From assembly GCA_016868855.1 (NCBI GenBank), contig VGFP01000002.1, forward strand, positions 349,210-413,209: a DNA stretch of 64,000 nucleotides. Direction: 5' to 3'. Source of the DNA: Bacteroidota bacterium (GTDB lineage: Bacteria; Bacteroidota; Bacteroidia; Chitinophagales; Chitinophagaceae). Position 1 is the stretch's first letter. The number at the start of each line of letters is the position of its first letter. The translations under genes and the position numbers were made by a program. Below are positions 1-8,935 of this stretch, piece after piece. The notes beneath the pieces were generated by a model. The model searched no databases, was not told the DNA's origin, and worked only from the letters and a program-made list of their open reading frames with translations.

Positions 1-26
1 GTCTCCCCACAGGAGACCCTTTTTTT
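1..26 (+). terminator. Intrinsic terminator of a gene left of the window
   Basis: GTCTCC (1-6) and GGAGAC (12-17) pair around a five-base loop, and CC plus seven T (20-26) follow. The stem may extend left beyond the window. It would end a rightward gene outside the window, tail to tail with the HAD gene. Confidence 0.7.
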
Positions 27-687
27 ATGGTATCATTTCCATTATTTTTTGTTGATGTATATCTGCGAGGGAGGAAATTTTCAGATCCGCTATATTCCAT
101 CGTGCCATTTCAAACTGTGAAGGATGAGGTACAATGATGCATTTCATTTTTGCTGCTTTTGCAGCAATCAATCCATTGAAAGAATCCTCTATGCAAATGC
201 AGGAGGCAGGACCACTTTGCAATGACCTGGCACAATCCAGAAAAACCTGTGGATGAGGTTTTCCGTAGTCAAGATGTTCTGCAGATGCAATGGCAGAAAA
301 ATGATGGGTGAGTTGAAGTTTATCAAGCACAGCATGTATTACTCCAAAAGGTGAGGAGCTTGCCAATCCAATTTTAAAATTCATATCGGAAAAAACGTTG
401 ATCGCATGGGCAACACCTTGCATCATGTTGCCCTTGGTATTGATCTTGTAAATCAGTCGCTCTAAAATGTCTGTTTCGGTTTTTGCAAGATGTATCTTGT
501 CAATATCAAATATCCTGAACCAATGTTCAAGAAATTCGGGAGTTCTCAATCCTGTTGTTGTGTTATATGCTTCCTCGGATATACTCACATTAAACACTTT
601 GAGCGTTTCTTGCGCAGCTTCATACCATAACGGTTCAGAATCAATGATCAGTCCGTCCATGTCAAAAATGACCGTATTCAGTTTCAT
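25..687 (-). CDS. HAD-superfamily sugar-phosphate phosphatase (HxpB/beta-PGM-like)
   Basis: A 220-residue HAD hydrolase of subclass I with an alpha-helical cap. Motif I is FDMDGLIIDSE (Asp9 nucleophile, Asp11 acid/base). Motif II is the LASSSP serine near residue 110, motif III the Lys of GKPHP, and motif IV the acidic EDSFNG. The closest named relatives by motif are hexitol or 2-deoxyglucose-6-phosphate phosphatases and beta-phosphoglucomutase. Substrate cannot be set from sequence. It would be cytoplasmic. It is a single gene with its own promoter-like box at 695-702. Confidence 0.85.
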   Translation of the reverse strand: MKLNTVIFDMDGLIIDSEPLWYEAAQETLKVFNVSISEEAYNTTTGLRTPEFLEHWFRIFDIDKIHLAKTETDILERLIYKINTKGNMMQGVAHAINVFSDMNFKIGLASSSPFGVIHAVLDKLQLTHHFSAIASAEHLDYGKPHPQVFLDCARSLQSGPASCICIEDSFNGLIAAKAAKMKCIIVPHPSQFEMARWNIADLKISSLADIHQQKIMEMIP

Positions 688-694
688 ATGCGGA

Positions 695-702
695 CAAAGC
701 TA
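695..702 (-). promoter_or_regulatory. Bacteroidota -7 box for the HAD phosphatase gene
   Basis: Read on the minus strand this is TAGCTTTG, a full match to TAnnTTTG, ending 7 bases before the ATG at 687. The leader would be very short. Confidence 0.5.
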
Positions 703-746
703 ATCATATGTCATTTAATTTAAATTCATTATCTTGACCAAGTCGT

Positions 747-1499
747 ATGAAAAAACTTAAGCATTTCAAGCTTGTAAGGAAATTTGTTTATACGGTTGTA
801 GGCGCGTTTACTTACCCAGGCATTGCGATGGTGAACAAATTGACCATTACAGGAACTGAATATCTAAAAGGTTTGCCCAAGAAAAATGTCCTTTTCGTCA
901 GCAACCATCAAACGTATTTTGCGGATATTATTGCATTCTCCCATATCTTTTGTGCAGTAAAATGGGGAAAGAAAAACAAATTGGGACTGCCATTCTATTT
1001 ACTGAATCCATTTGTCAATGTCAATTTTGTGGCAGCAGAGGAGACGATGAAGGATAATTTGCTGACAAGACTTTTTACGCTTGCAGGTGCCATTACGATC
1101 AAACGCACCTGGAGAAGCAAGGGTGTTGACATCAAAAGAGAAGTAGATCCAAAGGATTTTGAAAATATTTATGACGCCCTCAAAAGAAGATGGGTGATCA
1201 CCTTTCCACAAGGAACGACCAAGCCTTTTGCGCCCGGCAGAAAAGGAACTGCGCATATTATCAAAGAAATGCAGCCTGTTGTTGTACCTGTTGTTATCAA
1301 TGGATTTTGGAGAGCATTCAACCGCAAGGGATTGGTATTCAAAAAAAGAGGTACCAATCTTTCTGTCCAGTTCAAACCGCCGATGGAGATTGATTATTCA
1401 AAAACTGTTGAAGAGATCCTAGATCTGATCATGCACGCAATTGAGCAAAGCACTGAATTTAAATTGAAAGGCCGTCATCACAGGCTTCAACCCTCATGA
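747..1499 (+). CDS. PlsC-like 1-acylglycerol-3-phosphate acyltransferase, divergent motifs
   Basis: A 250-residue LPLAT-family protein with a hydrophobic N-terminal segment, probably attached to the inner membrane. Such enzymes move an acyl chain to a glycerophosphate acceptor in phospholipid synthesis. Acyltransferase block I reads NHQTYFAD (His54, Asp60), and block III reads FPQGTT near residue 150. Both depart from the usual NHx4D and FPEGTRS: the His-Asp spacing is one longer, and Glu and Arg of block III are Gln and Thr. The fold assignment is good, but the exact acceptor is not certain. Its end overlaps the convergent thioesterase gene by 6 bases. Confidence 0.75.
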   Translation: MKKLKHFKLVRKFVYTVVGAFTYPGIAMVNKLTITGTEYLKGLPKKNVLFVSNHQTYFADIIAFSHIFCAVKWGKKNKLGLPFYLLNPFVNVNFVAAEETMKDNLLTRLFTLAGAITIKRTWRSKGVDIKREVDPKDFENIYDALKRRWVITFPQGTTKPFAPGRKGTAHIIKEMQPVVVPVVINGFWRAFNRKGLVFKKRGTNLSVQFKPPMEIDYSKTVEEILDLIMHAIEQSTEFKLKGRHHRLQPS

Positions 1500-2012
1500 T
1501 GCATTGTCAAAAAGAGCCTTGAGTTCTGTGGCATCTGCAGGTTTCATTTTTTTGGCAAGAATGAGTCGCAGTTGTCTTCTTCTCAAAGCACCATCATACA
1601 ATTTTTTGTCATCTTCCGTCTCCGGAATCAGCTCTGGCACCTTTCTGGGTTTCCCATTGGGATCCAATGCAACAAATGTAAAATAGGCCTCGTTGCTTTG
1701 GTATTTGTATTGTTGAGTATAATCTTCGCCCCAAACTTTCAGGTGTATTTCCATAGAAGTATTGAAAGCCCTTGAAACTTTTGCTTCTATATGAACCACG
1801 TTGCCCAATTTGATGGGAGACACAAATGAAATATTGTCAACCGAGGCCGTAACACAAGGTGCATTGCAGTGTTTCCATGCAGCCATTGCTGCAGCAACAT
1901 CCATCCAATACATCAATCGCCCGCCCATGAGGTTGCCATAGAAATTGGTATCATTGGGCAATACCAATTCAGTCATTTCAACTTTTGAATCTGCAGATTT
2001 TTTTGAATGCAT
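1494..2012 (-). CDS. Acyl-CoA thioesterase, hotdog fold (YciA/BACH type)
   Basis: A 172-residue single-hotdog-domain protein. The region NLMGGRLMYWMD near residues 26-38 matches the hotdog helix of YciA-like and brain acyl-CoA hydrolase-like thioesterases, which free fatty acids from CoA in the cytoplasm. The second half (VPELIPETEDDKKLYDGA) is the family's charged tail. It is the last gene of the leftward mgtE block but also has its own -7 box (2017-2024), so it may be transcribed alone. Chain-length preference is unknown. Confidence 0.85.
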   Translation of the reverse strand: MHSKKSADSKVEMTELVLPNDTNFYGNLMGGRLMYWMDVAAAMAAWKHCNAPCVTASVDNISFVSPIKLGNVVHIEAKVSRAFNTSMEIHLKVWGEDYTQQYKYQSNEAYFTFVALDPNGKPRKVPELIPETEDDKKLYDGALRRRQLRLILAKKMKPADATELKALFDNAS

Positions 2013-2016
2013 CCTG

Positions 2017-2024
2017 CAAAGTTA
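2017..2024 (-). promoter_or_regulatory. -7 box for the thioesterase gene
   Basis: TAACTTTG on the minus strand, ending 4 bases before the ATG at 2012. It overlaps the last codon of the upstream epimerase gene. This spacing implies an almost leaderless message. Confidence 0.5.
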
Positions 2025-3119
2025 AATGGTTATTCTTTCCATACGTGTTAAAAAATCCTCTGAAATATCTGCACCTATACCCGGACTGTCATCAATCTCC
2101 AAAAAATAGTCATTGTATCTGGCACCTCCGGTGGCGGTATCTTCCAAATGTCCAAGCAAACAGGTATCCAAATCATAGAAATGGATATTGTCATGCGACA
2201 TGGCAAGGTGTACCTTGGCAGTCAATGCTAGTCTGCTTTCAACCATTCCCCCCAACATGCATGGTATACCGAAAGATGCTGCAGTATCTGCAATTTTGAT
2301 GGCCTCTTGTATACCTCCGGATTTTGCCAATTTGATATTGATATAATCACAGCCATGGGATTGTATGATTCTTTCTGCATCGTAATGATCAAAAACACTC
2401 TCATCTGCCATGATTGGAATCTTGACCTGCTTTCTCAATGCAGGCAAATGTTCATCCAAGCGGTGATGCATGGGTTGTTCACAAAAATCAATATTGAATT
2501 TTTCAATGGCTTGCAGGGTTTTGAGTGCAGTGGGGTAGTCCCAGCCTTGATTGGCGTCTATTCTTAACTGAATAGATGGTCCCACTGCTGATCTGATGCG
2601 TTCAACACGCTGTATATCTTCATCGCCATTTTTCCCTAATTTAATTTTGATGATTTTTACGCCATCTGCGATAAATCTTGTTGCTTTTTCAGCCATGGCA
2701 TCCGGACTGTCAATGCCGATGGTTAAATCAGTTTGAATGCGTTTCCTCTTCCCCCCTAAAAATTGATACAAAGGCAAGTCCCTGGCCTTTGCCGAGATAT
2801 CATATAGTGCCATGTCAAAGGCGCTTTTGATCGTGCTATTGAAGGATATATAAGCATCAAACTCCTTGAGTATGGATGGAATTTCCAACGGATTTTTTCC
2901 TTTGATGATCTTGGCCAAATCTCTGCCAACATAAAAACAGGTATCCTGTGTTTCACCGACCAGCATGGGGAAGGCGCTGCATTCACCGACTCCGGAAATT
3001 CCCTCATCTGTATGAATTTTGATGTATATATTTTGTGCTTCGTAACAGGTTTCAGTTGCAATCACAAAGGGTTCCATTGGGATGGTCAACCTGGCAATGT
3101 CGATCGAAGTGACTTTCAT
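2022..3119 (-). CDS. Dipeptide epimerase (L-Ala-D/L-Glu epimerase type), enolase superfamily
   Basis: A 365-residue member of the muconate lactonizing subgroup. Visible catalytic residues are KIK (Lys158, Lys160), metal ligands Asp188 (RIDANQGW), Glu214 (CEQPMH) and Asp239 (ADES), and the opposite-face base Lys263 (KLAKSGG). The DLD at 316-318 matches the DxD that holds the dipeptide amino group in characterised dipeptide epimerases. The likely role is epimerising L-Ala-D-Glu released from murein so that it can be degraded. The preceding gene starts 5 bases upstream, so they are probably cotranscribed. Confidence 0.85.
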   Translation of the reverse strand: MKVTSIDIARLTIPMEPFVIATETCYEAQNIYIKIHTDEGISGVGECSAFPMLVGETQDTCFYVGRDLAKIIKGKNPLEIPSILKEFDAYISFNSTIKSAFDMALYDISAKARDLPLYQFLGGKRKRIQTDLTIGIDSPDAMAEKATRFIADGVKIIKIKLGKNGDEDIQRVERIRSAVGPSIQLRIDANQGWDYPTALKTLQAIEKFNIDFCEQPMHHRLDEHLPALRKQVKIPIMADESVFDHYDAERIIQSHGCDYINIKLAKSGGIQEAIKIADTAASFGIPCMLGGMVESRLALTAKVHLAMSHDNIHFYDLDTCLLGHLEDTATGGARYNDYFLEIDDSPGIGADISEDFLTRMERITI

Positions 3120-3124
3120 GGTAG

Positions 3125-3601
3125 TTAGCCTCTGATTATTTTTTTTGTTCTCAACTGATCCAAAGTTAATCCTTCTGCATCACGGTTGTTAAGAAATGCA
3201 ACTACATCATACAAGAACAACACATGGTCACCTGCATCCATGCAGTCGTATTGCCGGAGAAGTACATACGCAAGGGCATCCTGCAGCACCTTAAAATTTT
3301 TCCATTCTGTGATCAGTCCCTTTTTTTCCAGGTAACTTATTTTATCAAAACTGTTGCCTGATTTGAATCCCAAATGCTTGATTAAATTTATTTGATCCTT
3401 GGACAACCATTGCAATACAATCATTTTCTCTTTCTCTGCCAGATTCAGGGTTTTTGTGTTCTTGTAGATGGCGACCGACATTCTTTTGGGTTCCATGCTT
3501 GCACCTGCAACATAGGTGCATACATTTAAATTGTATCTATCCTTGTGTTTTGAAGCAATGCTGTATACAGGCAAGTCAGTCCTGTTCCAAGGCCTTTTCA
3601 T
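3125..3601 (-). CDS. Flavin reductase-like, FMN-binding split-barrel protein
   Basis: A 158-residue protein that resembles the flavin reductase-like domain: a strand-rich start ending in VCTYVAGASMEP, then a region reading PKRMSVAIYKNTKT and a late DAGDHVLFLYDVVAF. This is the FMN-binding core of flavin reductase/DIM6-type proteins. Partner and substrate are not evident. It sits between mgtE (16 bases) and the dipeptide epimerase (5 bases), in line with one leftward transcript. There are no membrane segments or signal peptide. Confidence 0.65.
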   Translation of the reverse strand: MKRPWNRTDLPVYSIASKHKDRYNLNVCTYVAGASMEPKRMSVAIYKNTKTLNLAEKEKMIVLQWLSKDQINLIKHLGFKSGNSFDKISYLEKKGLITEWKNFKVLQDALAYVLLRQYDCMDAGDHVLFLYDVVAFLNNRDAEGLTLDQLRTKKIIRG

Positions 3602-3617
3602 CCAAAAGATTTATTGA

Positions 3618-5009
3618 TCAGAGCATGGTGCCCTTTAAAAAGAAGTAAGCACAATTGAAATAGATGACCACTCCTGTTACATCCACCAATGTTGCAACAA
3701 AGGGTGCAGATGAAACTGCAGGGTCTGCTCCCAATTTCTTGAGTGCAATTGGCAGCATCGAACCGGTGATTGTTCCAAAAAGCACAACGCCGATGAGGGA
3801 TATGCCTACCACAATGGCCACAAGCACATAATGGGGTCCATACACAGCCGGGAAAATCTGTGACCAAAGGATGACCCTGAAAAATCCGATCAATCCGAGT
3901 ACAGCACCCAGCAGGATTCCAGAGATGATTTCCCTGCGCATCACATTCCACCAATCGGTGATGGTGACCTCTCCAACAGTCAGTGCCTGAATAATGAGGG
4001 AAGAAGCTTGAGAGCCGGTATTTCCCCCGCTTGATATAATGAGTGGAATAAAAATGGACAGCACGAGCGCTTTGTCAATTGCCATCTCATATGTAGCCAT
4101 GGCAGTGGCTGTGAGCATTTCGCCCAGAAAAAGCACAATCAGCCAGCCGATTCTTTTTTTGAAAAGTTTGAAAATGGATATTTCCAGATAGGGCTGATCC
4201 AACGCCTCCGTTCCACCCATTTTTTGCATGTCTTCGCTGAACTCCTCGTTGGCAACCCAAAGGATGTCATCGATGGTTACGATACCAACCAGGATATTGT
4301 TGTTGTCTACAACAGGGAGCGCCACGCGGTTGTTCATTTTGAAAACCTGATTGGCTTTTTCCTGGTCGTCGTACACGTTCAATTCAATGTATCTGCCGTC
4401 CGTCAATTCGCTGACCAATTGATCCGGAGGTGATAATAAAAACTCTCGGATCCTCACGTCGTCCACCAATTCACCTTGGTCATTGATGACATAAATCACA
4501 TCAATGGTTTCAGAGTCTTTCCCAACTTCTCTGATATGTTCCAATACTTCGGCAATGGTCCAGTCAGATTGTACCGCTATATAATCTGGCGTCATCAAGC
4601 GGCCTACACTGTCCTCAGGATATCCCAACAATGAAAGTGTGATTTTTCTTTCTTCTGGGTTGAGTAGTTTGATCAGCTCTCTCACCACTTTGGTTGGAAG
4701 TTCTTCCAAAAAAGAGGTGCGGTCGTCTGCGGGCAGCTCATTCAACAAGGCTGCAGTTTTAAGTGGCTGCAGTTCATGGATGACGTCTTTTTGTATACTC
4801 AATTCAAGAATCTTGAATGTGCTGGCTGCTCTGTGGATGGAAAGATGCCCGATGATTTCAGTTGCTTTTTCCCCATTCTCCTCAATCAACTGTGCCACAT
4901 CGCTGATGTTCAATTCATTCAGAAATTCAGGCATATCTTTCCTGTTTTCCTCTTGGAGGAAAAATTCGAATTGCTCCTGAAGGGTCTTATCCTGATCGAA
5001 TTGAATCAT
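3618..5009 (-). CDS. mgtE: Magnesium transporter MgtE
   Basis: A 463-residue protein with the full MgtE layout: an acidic cytoplasmic N-domain of helical repeats (about 1-130), a CBS pair (about 135-255, including MTPDYIAV and VGIVTIDDIL), a linking helix, and five membrane helices (about 285-460). The region PLIISSGGNTGSQASSLIIQALTVGE is the pore signature. MgtE is a Mg2+ channel gated by Mg2+ binding to its cytosolic domains. It is the first gene of the leftward block running to 1494 and is divergent from the SET-domain gene. Confidence 0.95.
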   Translation of the reverse strand: MIQFDQDKTLQEQFEFFLQEENRKDMPEFLNELNISDVAQLIEENGEKATEIIGHLSIHRAASTFKILELSIQKDVIHELQPLKTAALLNELPADDRTSFLEELPTKVVRELIKLLNPEERKITLSLLGYPEDSVGRLMTPDYIAVQSDWTIAEVLEHIREVGKDSETIDVIYVINDQGELVDDVRIREFLLSPPDQLVSELTDGRYIELNVYDDQEKANQVFKMNNRVALPVVDNNNILVGIVTIDDILWVANEEFSEDMQKMGGTEALDQPYLEISIFKLFKKRIGWLIVLFLGEMLTATAMATYEMAIDKALVLSIFIPLIISSGGNTGSQASSLIIQALTVGEVTITDWWNVMRREIISGILLGAVLGLIGFFRVILWSQIFPAVYGPHYVLVAIVVGISLIGVVLFGTITGSMLPIALKKLGADPAVSSAPFVATLVDVTGVVIYFNCAYFFLKGTML

Positions 5010-5067
5010 CTGTTCAGACTGATTTTTGCGAAATTAATCATAGTTTTCAAGCCTACAATATTAAGTT

Positions 5068-5451
5068 ATGGTTCAGCCTTATTTAATCGTACTTCCCACA
5101 GAAAAAAGAGGCAGTGGTGTGTTTGCTACAGATGATATTCCTGCTGGTACGACCATAGAGATTTCACCTGCGATTGTCATGGAGTCGACCGACAGGGGTC
5201 ATCTTGACCAAACCAAATTGCATGATTATATTTTTGAGTGGAATCCTGTTGCCAATCAGTGTTGCGTGGGCTTGGGATATATTTCTATCTACAACCATGC
5301 TTGTCCATCAAACTGTGCATATGAAATGGATTTTGAAAATGATTTAATGGAGATCAAAACAACAAGGGACATCAAAAAAGGAGAGGAGCTTTTTATCAAC
5401 TACAATGGAAGCTTTGATGATGAAAAGCCGGTTTGGTTTGAAGTTCAGTAA
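5068..5451 (+). CDS. Small stand-alone SET-domain protein
   Basis: A 127-residue protein that is almost only a SET domain. The N-terminal RGSGVFATDDIPAGT supplies the AdoMet-binding G-x-G segment. The region IYNHACPSNCAYEM matches the NHxxxPN pseudoknot motif, and GEELFINY matches the closing GEExxxxY motif with the catalytic-type tyrosine. SET domains are protein lysine methyltransferases. In bacteria the targets are mostly unknown, and there is no pre- or post-SET zinc region here. It lies 21 bases upstream of aroK and could share its transcript. Confidence 0.8.
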   Translation: MVQPYLIVLPTEKRGSGVFATDDIPAGTTIEISPAIVMESTDRGHLDQTKLHDYIFEWNPVANQCCVGLGYISIYNHACPSNCAYEMDFENDLMEIKTTRDIKKGEELFINYNGSFDDEKPVWFEVQ

Positions 5452-5472
5452 TTTTGTCAAACAATTTTGCAA

Positions 5473-5997
5473 ATGCTGATTTTTCTATTGGGATTCATGG
5501 GTTCGGGCAAGTCGCATTGCGGTAAAAAAATTGCTGCTCATTTCGATTGTCCATTCATTGATCTGGATCATGCAATCGAGCAATCAGCCAGTTCTTCCGT
5601 CAGTCAAATTTTTTCAATGCAGGGTGAATCTGCTTTCAGGGAATTGGAACGTGATGCTTTGCACAAAATTGTGCAGGTACATCAAGTTTCAAGCAATGCA
5701 AACTATGCAGTTGTGGCATGTGGAGGCGGGACTCCCTGTTTTCACGGGAACATGGATTTCATGAATGAAAACGGACTAACAGTATGGTTGAATCCGCCTG
5801 TTGAAACGCTTATACAAAGGCTGAAGAAAGGGCAACTACACAGACCGTTGATTAAAGACCTAACACACCATGCTTTAGAGTCATACATCAAAGAAAAAAT
5901 GAATGAACGCAGTAGCTTCTACAGCAAGGCTGTCTTGATTGAAACATCTGATGATTGTCCACTTACATTGATTCAAAAACACATCCAACATGTTTAA
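5473..5997 (+). CDS. aroK: Shikimate kinase
   Basis: A 174-residue P-loop kinase that phosphorylates shikimate, the fifth step to chorismate. Walker A is GFMGSGKS near the start, the shikimate-binding Asp sits in DLDHAIE, ACGGGTP is the GGG segment, and RPLI is the adenine-side motif. The ATG at 5473 is preferred over a TTG six bases earlier because the P-loop then falls at its usual distance. It is separate from the other aro genes at 50.9-55.3 kb. Its last 8 bases overlap the start of the DUF423 gene. Confidence 0.93.
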   Translation: MLIFLLGFMGSGKSHCGKKIAAHFDCPFIDLDHAIEQSASSSVSQIFSMQGESAFRELERDALHKIVQVHQVSSNANYAVVACGGGTPCFHGNMDFMNENGLTVWLNPPVETLIQRLKKGQLHRPLIKDLTHHALESYIKEKMNERSSFYSKAVLIETSDDCPLTLIQKHIQHV

Positions 5998-6376
5998 AAA
6001 TTATTTTGCCACTGGCGCTGTTTTTTGTGCTATTGCTGTCATTTTAGGCGCATTTGGCGCACATGCATTAAAGGCTATTTTGACTGCAGAATCCATGCAA
6101 TCTTACCAAACAGCTGTTCAATATCAAATGTTGCATGGCATGGCAATTTTGATCGTTGGATTGATCAGCGAGCGAACTTCACATAAACTACTGGCTCCTG
6201 TATCACAATTGTTCTCCGTTGGAATTTTATTGTTTTCGGGTTCCATATATGCCCTCGCTTATTTAAAATACCAATCAATTGATTTTCCTCCCATCATTGC
6301 ACTTCTCACACCCATTGGAGGTATGTGCATGATTATCGGATGGTTTAGTTTGGGCTGGACTTTCCTGAGGAAATAA
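5990..6376 (+). CDS. DUF423 family membrane protein
   Basis: A 128-residue inner-membrane protein with four predicted helices (about 5-25, 45-62, 72-92, 100-122). It carries family hallmarks: GAFGAHAL after the first helix and a YQMLHG segment at the start of the second. It is a YgdD-like protein of unknown function. It starts inside aroK (8-base overlap), implying translational coupling. Confidence 0.85.
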   Translation: MFKNYFATGAVFCAIAVILGAFGAHALKAILTAESMQSYQTAVQYQMLHGMAILIVGLISERTSHKLLAPVSQLFSVGILLFSGSIYALAYLKYQSIDFPPIIALLTPIGGMCMIIGWFSLGWTFLRK

Positions 6377-6426
6377 ATTGATGTATTTTTATACCTCATT
6401 TATATATCCAAAATCTGAACCAATCA

Positions 6427-8895
6427 ATGGCCAATCGATTGAAATCAACCAAAACAGAAGCAGACGCAGAAATCCTGGTTGATGATAAGGAAGAAGTGAT
6501 AGAGGTAAAGTCACTTTTTCGGGATGAGAGGACCCATAAAATTATCGGTTCTGCATTTCTTTTCATTTGCTTTTTTTTATTTGTAGCCTTCACCTCTTAT
6601 TTGTTTACCTGGTCGGAAGATCAGGACAAAATACGTGATATGGGTGCAAGGATATTGAGTCCAAATGATCTTGAAATCAACAACCTGCTCGGAAGTTTTG
6701 GGGCCTATATTGCTTTTATTTTTTTCGAATATGGATTCGGAATTGCATCCTATTTGTTTTGCTCTTTGTTTTTTGTCATTGGCATCAATCTCTTATTTGA
6801 TAAATCGGTTTTTTCCGTTGCCAGAAATGTAAGGTATCTGATGATGGGACTTCTGGTAATCTGTGTGAGTGCGGCATTTTTTGCTCCTCAATCCTCCTTT
6901 AATTTTGGAGGTGCATTCGGAAAGTTCTGCTCCAATTGGTTGAAGGGTGTTATGGGATGGGCAGGCACTTTCGCCCTGCTATCTCTTTCGATTTTTTCAT
7001 ATGCCATATGGAGATTCAATCCCATTTTCAAGTGGCCTGCTTTTTCTTTTAAAAAACAATCTTCAGAACAGGACACTGCTCTTGACCAACCACTGGCTGA
7101 TGCAGCGCTATCACCGGAAGAAGTTCAGCCAAGGTTGGATTTGACAGAAGGCAATTCATTTAAAGAAGAAGCCAATCTGTTTCAGCCAAAACCAACGGTA
7201 GACCCATTGATGGGTCCGCTGCATGTGATGACTGAACCAATAGCAGAACCTGTTGATAAACCTTTAGATGCTTCGGGGCCTGAAGTGGAGGAGTTAGAAG
7301 AGGATGTAGATGAGGAACTTCCACTCGAAATCAAACCCTCTGCTGAAGAAGAAATAAAAGAAAAGACAGCCGCTGCTGTGCTGGCATCCCCCAAATTTGA
7401 TCCCATAGCTGACCTGAAAGGGTATAAATATCCATCTCTTGATTTGCTTGCTCAGCATTCAGGAGAAAAAATTGTAATGGACCAACAAGAGCTCGAAGCG
7501 AACAAGAGTCAGATCATGAAGACCTTGCAGGATTATGATATTGAAATTCAAAAAATATTTGCAACGGTTGGCCCAACGGTTACATTGTATGAAATCATTC
7601 CAGCCGCTGGTGTAAGAATATCACGCATCAAAAACCTGGAAGATGATATTGCATTGAGCTTATCTGCATTGGGCATTCGCATCATTGCTCCCATACCCGG
7701 AAAGGGAACCATTGGAATAGAAGTACCCAATGTAAAGAAAAGCATTGTAGGCATGCGTTCCTTGTTGGGTTCTGAGAAGTTTCAAAAAAATGACTACGCC
7801 TTGCCCATTGCGTTGGGTAAAAAAATCGACAATGAGAATTTTATTGTTGATCTGGCAACCATGCCGCATCTGATGATGGCAGGTGCAACTGGTCAGGGTA
7901 AGTCAGTTGGACTCAATGCCATTCTGGTTTCTCTTTTATACAAGAAGCATCCTTCACAATTGAAGTTCGTTTTGGTGGATCCCAAAAAGGTAGAACTCAG
8001 TTTGTACCGAATCATTGAAAAACATTTTCTTGCCATATTGCCGGGAGAGGAAGATGCAATCATTACAGATACAAGAAAAGTTGTGAATACCCTCAATGCA
8101 TTGTGTATTGAAATGGATGAACGCTATGACCTATTGAAAGACGCTGGTTGTAGAAACATCAGAGAGTACAATGAGAAATTTGTAGGCAGGAGATTGAATC
8201 CTGAAAAAGGCCATAAATTTCTTCCCTTCATCGTATTGGTCATTGATGAGTTTGCAGATCTGATCATGACTGCTGGCAAGGAAATTGAAACACCCATCGC
8301 GCGTCTTGCACAATTGGCTCGTGCCATAGGTATTCACTTGATCGTAGCAACACAAAGACCCTCGGTCAATATCATTACCGGTACCATCAAGGCAAATTTT
8401 CCTGCTAGAATAGCATTCAAGGTGTCGTCTAAAGTTGACAGCCGCACCATCCTGGATGTCGGTGGAGCAGAACAGCTGATTGGAAGAGGTGATATGCTTG
8501 TTTCTTATCAAGGGGAAGTAACCAGGGTGCAATGTGTATTTGTGGATACACCGGAGGTGGAGAAGGTAGTGGAATTTGTAGGTGAGCAAAAAGGGTATCC
8601 ATCAGCGTTTGAATTGCCGGAGGTAGTTGATGAGAAAGACAATGAAGATCGTGAGCTTGATTTGCTCAGCAAAGATCCATTGTTCAACGAGGCTGCCAGC
8701 CTTATTGTACAGAGCCAAATGGGTTCTACATCATTGATTCAAAGGCGGTTGAAGTTGGGATACAATAGGGCAGGACGACTGATGGATCAATTGGAAGCAG
8801 CAGGAATTGTTGGTCCAAGCAAAGGCAGCAAAGTCCGCGAGGTTTTATTCAAGACTGAATACGAGCTCGAACAGTTTCTAAAATCAATGGAATAG
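6427..8895 (+). CDS. ftsK: DNA translocase FtsK/SpoIIIE
   Basis: An 822-residue septal DNA pump. The N-terminus has about four or five membrane helices (roughly 40-205), then an acidic, proline-rich linker (about 215-320). The motor has Walker A GATGQGKS near 485-493, VDPKKVELS, and Walker B VIDEFADL near 605. A winged-helix gamma domain (about 745-822) normally reads KOPS-type sites. It couples chromosome segregation to division at the septum. It is preceded by aroK-DUF423 and followed by lolA at 40 bases. Confidence 0.95.
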   Translation: MANRLKSTKTEADAEILVDDKEEVIEVKSLFRDERTHKIIGSAFLFICFFLFVAFTSYLFTWSEDQDKIRDMGARILSPNDLEINNLLGSFGAYIAFIFFEYGFGIASYLFCSLFFVIGINLLFDKSVFSVARNVRYLMMGLLVICVSAAFFAPQSSFNFGGAFGKFCSNWLKGVMGWAGTFALLSLSIFSYAIWRFNPIFKWPAFSFKKQSSEQDTALDQPLADAALSPEEVQPRLDLTEGNSFKEEANLFQPKPTVDPLMGPLHVMTEPIAEPVDKPLDASGPEVEELEEDVDEELPLEIKPSAEEEIKEKTAAAVLASPKFDPIADLKGYKYPSLDLLAQHSGEKIVMDQQELEANKSQIMKTLQDYDIEIQKIFATVGPTVTLYEIIPAAGVRISRIKNLEDDIALSLSALGIRIIAPIPGKGTIGIEVPNVKKSIVGMRSLLGSEKFQKNDYALPIALGKKIDNENFIVDLATMPHLMMAGATGQGKSVGLNAILVSLLYKKHPSQLKFVLVDPKKVELSLYRIIEKHFLAILPGEEDAIITDTRKVVNTLNALCIEMDERYDLLKDAGCRNIREYNEKFVGRRLNPEKGHKFLPFIVLVIDEFADLIMTAGKEIETPIARLAQLARAIGIHLIVATQRPSVNIITGTIKANFPARIAFKVSSKVDSRTILDVGGAEQLIGRGDMLVSYQGEVTRVQCVFVDTPEVEKVVEFVGEQKGYPSAFELPEVVDEKDNEDRELDLLSKDPLFNEAASLIVQSQMGSTSLIQRRLKLGYNRAGRLMDQLEAAGIVGPSKGSKVREVLFKTEYELEQFLKSME

Positions 8896-8935
8896 TCTTT
8901 TCTTTGCAGGTATTTTATATATCAAGCCAATCATC

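Noticed and set aside
8131..8589. A 152-codon minus-strand frame inside ftsK
   Set aside because: It is fully antisense to the FtsK motor domain, with a composition typical of a shadow frame and no motifs.
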